Made by a program: the position numbers and the translations under genes. A stretch of 6,909 bases of DNA from the NCBI GenBank assembly GCA_946534775.1, contig CAMNCZ010000052.1, forward strand, positions 1 to 6,909, given 5' to 3'. Below the pieces are notes generated by a model, which was not told where the DNA came from, ran no database searches, and saw only the letters and a list, made by a program, of their open reading frames with translations. Shown piece after piece: positions 6,134 to 6,909 of the stretch (position 1 is the first letter of the stretch; every line of letters begins with the position of its first letter). This DNA is from an uncultured Eubacteriaceae bacterium (lineage in GTDB: Bacteria; Bacillota; Clostridia; Lachnospirales; CAG-274).

Positions 6134-6909
6134 ATGGAAAATAATTTCAACACGGAAGACAATAATTTATTAAACAACGATACTGCGGATAATTCTGCTT
6201 TTGAGATACCCGAAAAGAAAAAGAAAAAATCCGCACTGCCGTGGGTGGCTGCAGGACTTGTGGCTGTTTGTACGGGCCTTACGGTAGCTGCGGTAAAATC
6301 TATCTCGCCGAAAGACGATATTAAATCGATAGTGGAGCAAAACTACAACGACTGTATATCGCGTGAAACGGTCTATTCCCAACTGAAAAACGATACCGTT
6401 GCACAGGCATTTTCAAGCGGCGAGTATACCGTTGAGGGAAATGCGGTGATAGATGACAATACATTTGACAGCAAACTTACGGGGCTTGGGCTTTCTGTTT
6501 CAAATGTTATGAGTAATGAGCAGAAAAAAACATCGGTCGATATGATGGCAAAATACAACGGTGCAGACCTTGTTCGCATTATGATATGCACGGATGATAC
6601 GACAACAAGAGTACATATACCTGCACTTTTCAGCGAAAGTTTTTCGGTAGGAAACGAAAATGTGCTTGCACAGCTTGAACAGTCACCGATATTAAACAGC
6701 TATGCAACGGAGATACTTGACAAAAACGGCGATTTTTCCATAAAACCTTTTATGATGGCCGAAACATACAAAGCATCGTATGATTTAAAAGTAAAGCTGA
6801 AAGAACTCGGTAAAAACGCAATGGCTGAGATAGGCGACTCACTTGTATACGAAAAGGGCGAAAAGACCATAGCGCCCGACGGAAACGAGGCGGACAGCTA
6901 TATAGTAAC
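6134..6909 (+). CDS. Membrane-anchored extracytoplasmic protein of unknown function (3' end outside window)
   Basis: The first 258 codons are present without a stop. The N-terminus (1-32) is Asn/Asp/Glu-rich and ends in five lysines (28-32). A single hydrophobic helix follows at about 34-54 (A-L-P-W-V-A-A-G-L-V-A-V-C-T-G-L-T-V-A-A). The positive-inside rule puts the N-terminus in the cytoplasm and the rest outside. There is no lipobox or signal peptidase site, so it should stay anchored. The outer part alternates strand-like and polar stretches (for example Y-N-G-A-D-L-V-R-I-M-I-C-T-D-D-T-T-T-R-V-H-I-P-A-L-F near 148-173), which recalls beta-rich lipoprotein-like domains; that is a guess. The ATG has AAAAAGGAG eight bases upstream. 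It is divergent from uvrA and unlikely to be functionally linked. I do not recognise the family. Confidence 0.85.
   Translation, partial: MENNFNTEDNNLLNNDTADNSAFEIPEKKKKKSALPWVAAGLVAVCTGLTVAAVKSISPKDDIKSIVEQNYNDCISRETVYSQLKNDTVAQAFSSGEYTVEGNAVIDDNTFDSKLTGLGLSVSNVMSNEQKKTSVDMMAKYNGADLVRIMICTDDTTTRVHIPALFSESFSVGNENVLAQLEQSPILNSYATEILDKNGDFSIKPFMMAETYKASYDLKVKLKELGKNAMAEIGDSLVYEKGEKTIAPDGNEADSYIV

Noticed and set aside
1..6909. CRISPR array, tRNA, rRNA, insertion sequence or phage genes
   Set aside because: No regularly spaced repeats, tRNA-like cloverleaf, transposase or phage-type protein was seen. The window is fully accounted for by chromosomal housekeeping and stress genes.

Overview
The window looks like a chromosomal segment from a Gram-positive anaerobe of the class Clostridia. 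An Oscillospiraceae/Ruminococcus-like gut organism is my best guess. The reasons are strong AGGAGG-type ribosome binding sites, sigma-A-type promoters, an OhrR and a split pair of short CHR transporters of the kind found in Bacillota, moderately low GC, and tight gene packing. This placement is inference: no rRNA or species marker is present.

Region 1 (1-1784, + strand) is a compact peroxide-stress operon. A near-consensus promoter overlaps a double inverted repeat closely resembling the Bacillus subtilis OhrR operator as I remember it. It is followed by a cysteine-type glutathione peroxidase (80-622), a small four-cysteine TSCPD-family protein (622-885), a short flavodoxin (901-1308) and the organic-peroxide-sensing repressor OhrR (1313-1747). 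The layout implies that OhrR represses its own operon. When its Cys15 is oxidised, the peroxidase and two putative thiol/flavin redox proteins would be produced. No ohr peroxidase gene is present; a Gpx-type thiol peroxidase takes its place.

Region 2 (1747-1784) is a strong hairpin with T-runs on both strands, serving as a shared terminator for the two converging operons.

Region 3 (5983-1790, - strand) starts from a good promoter at 5983-5954. It encodes full-length UvrA excinuclease subunit A, two overlapping half-size CHR (chromate transporter family) membrane proteins, and a 31-residue hydrophobic small protein just before the shared terminator. A DNA repair gene thus appears to be cotranscribed with a putative oxyanion transporter.

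Region 4 (about 6000-6909, + strand) diverges from uvrA. It holds a candidate promoter, a possible 30-codon ORF, and the start of an unrecognised membrane-anchored protein with a large extracytoplasmic domain, cut by the window end.

The most interesting item is the gpx-TSCPD-flavodoxin-ohrR operon with its operator: it looks like a self-contained OhrR-controlled thiol peroxidase system in an organism that is probably an anaerobe.
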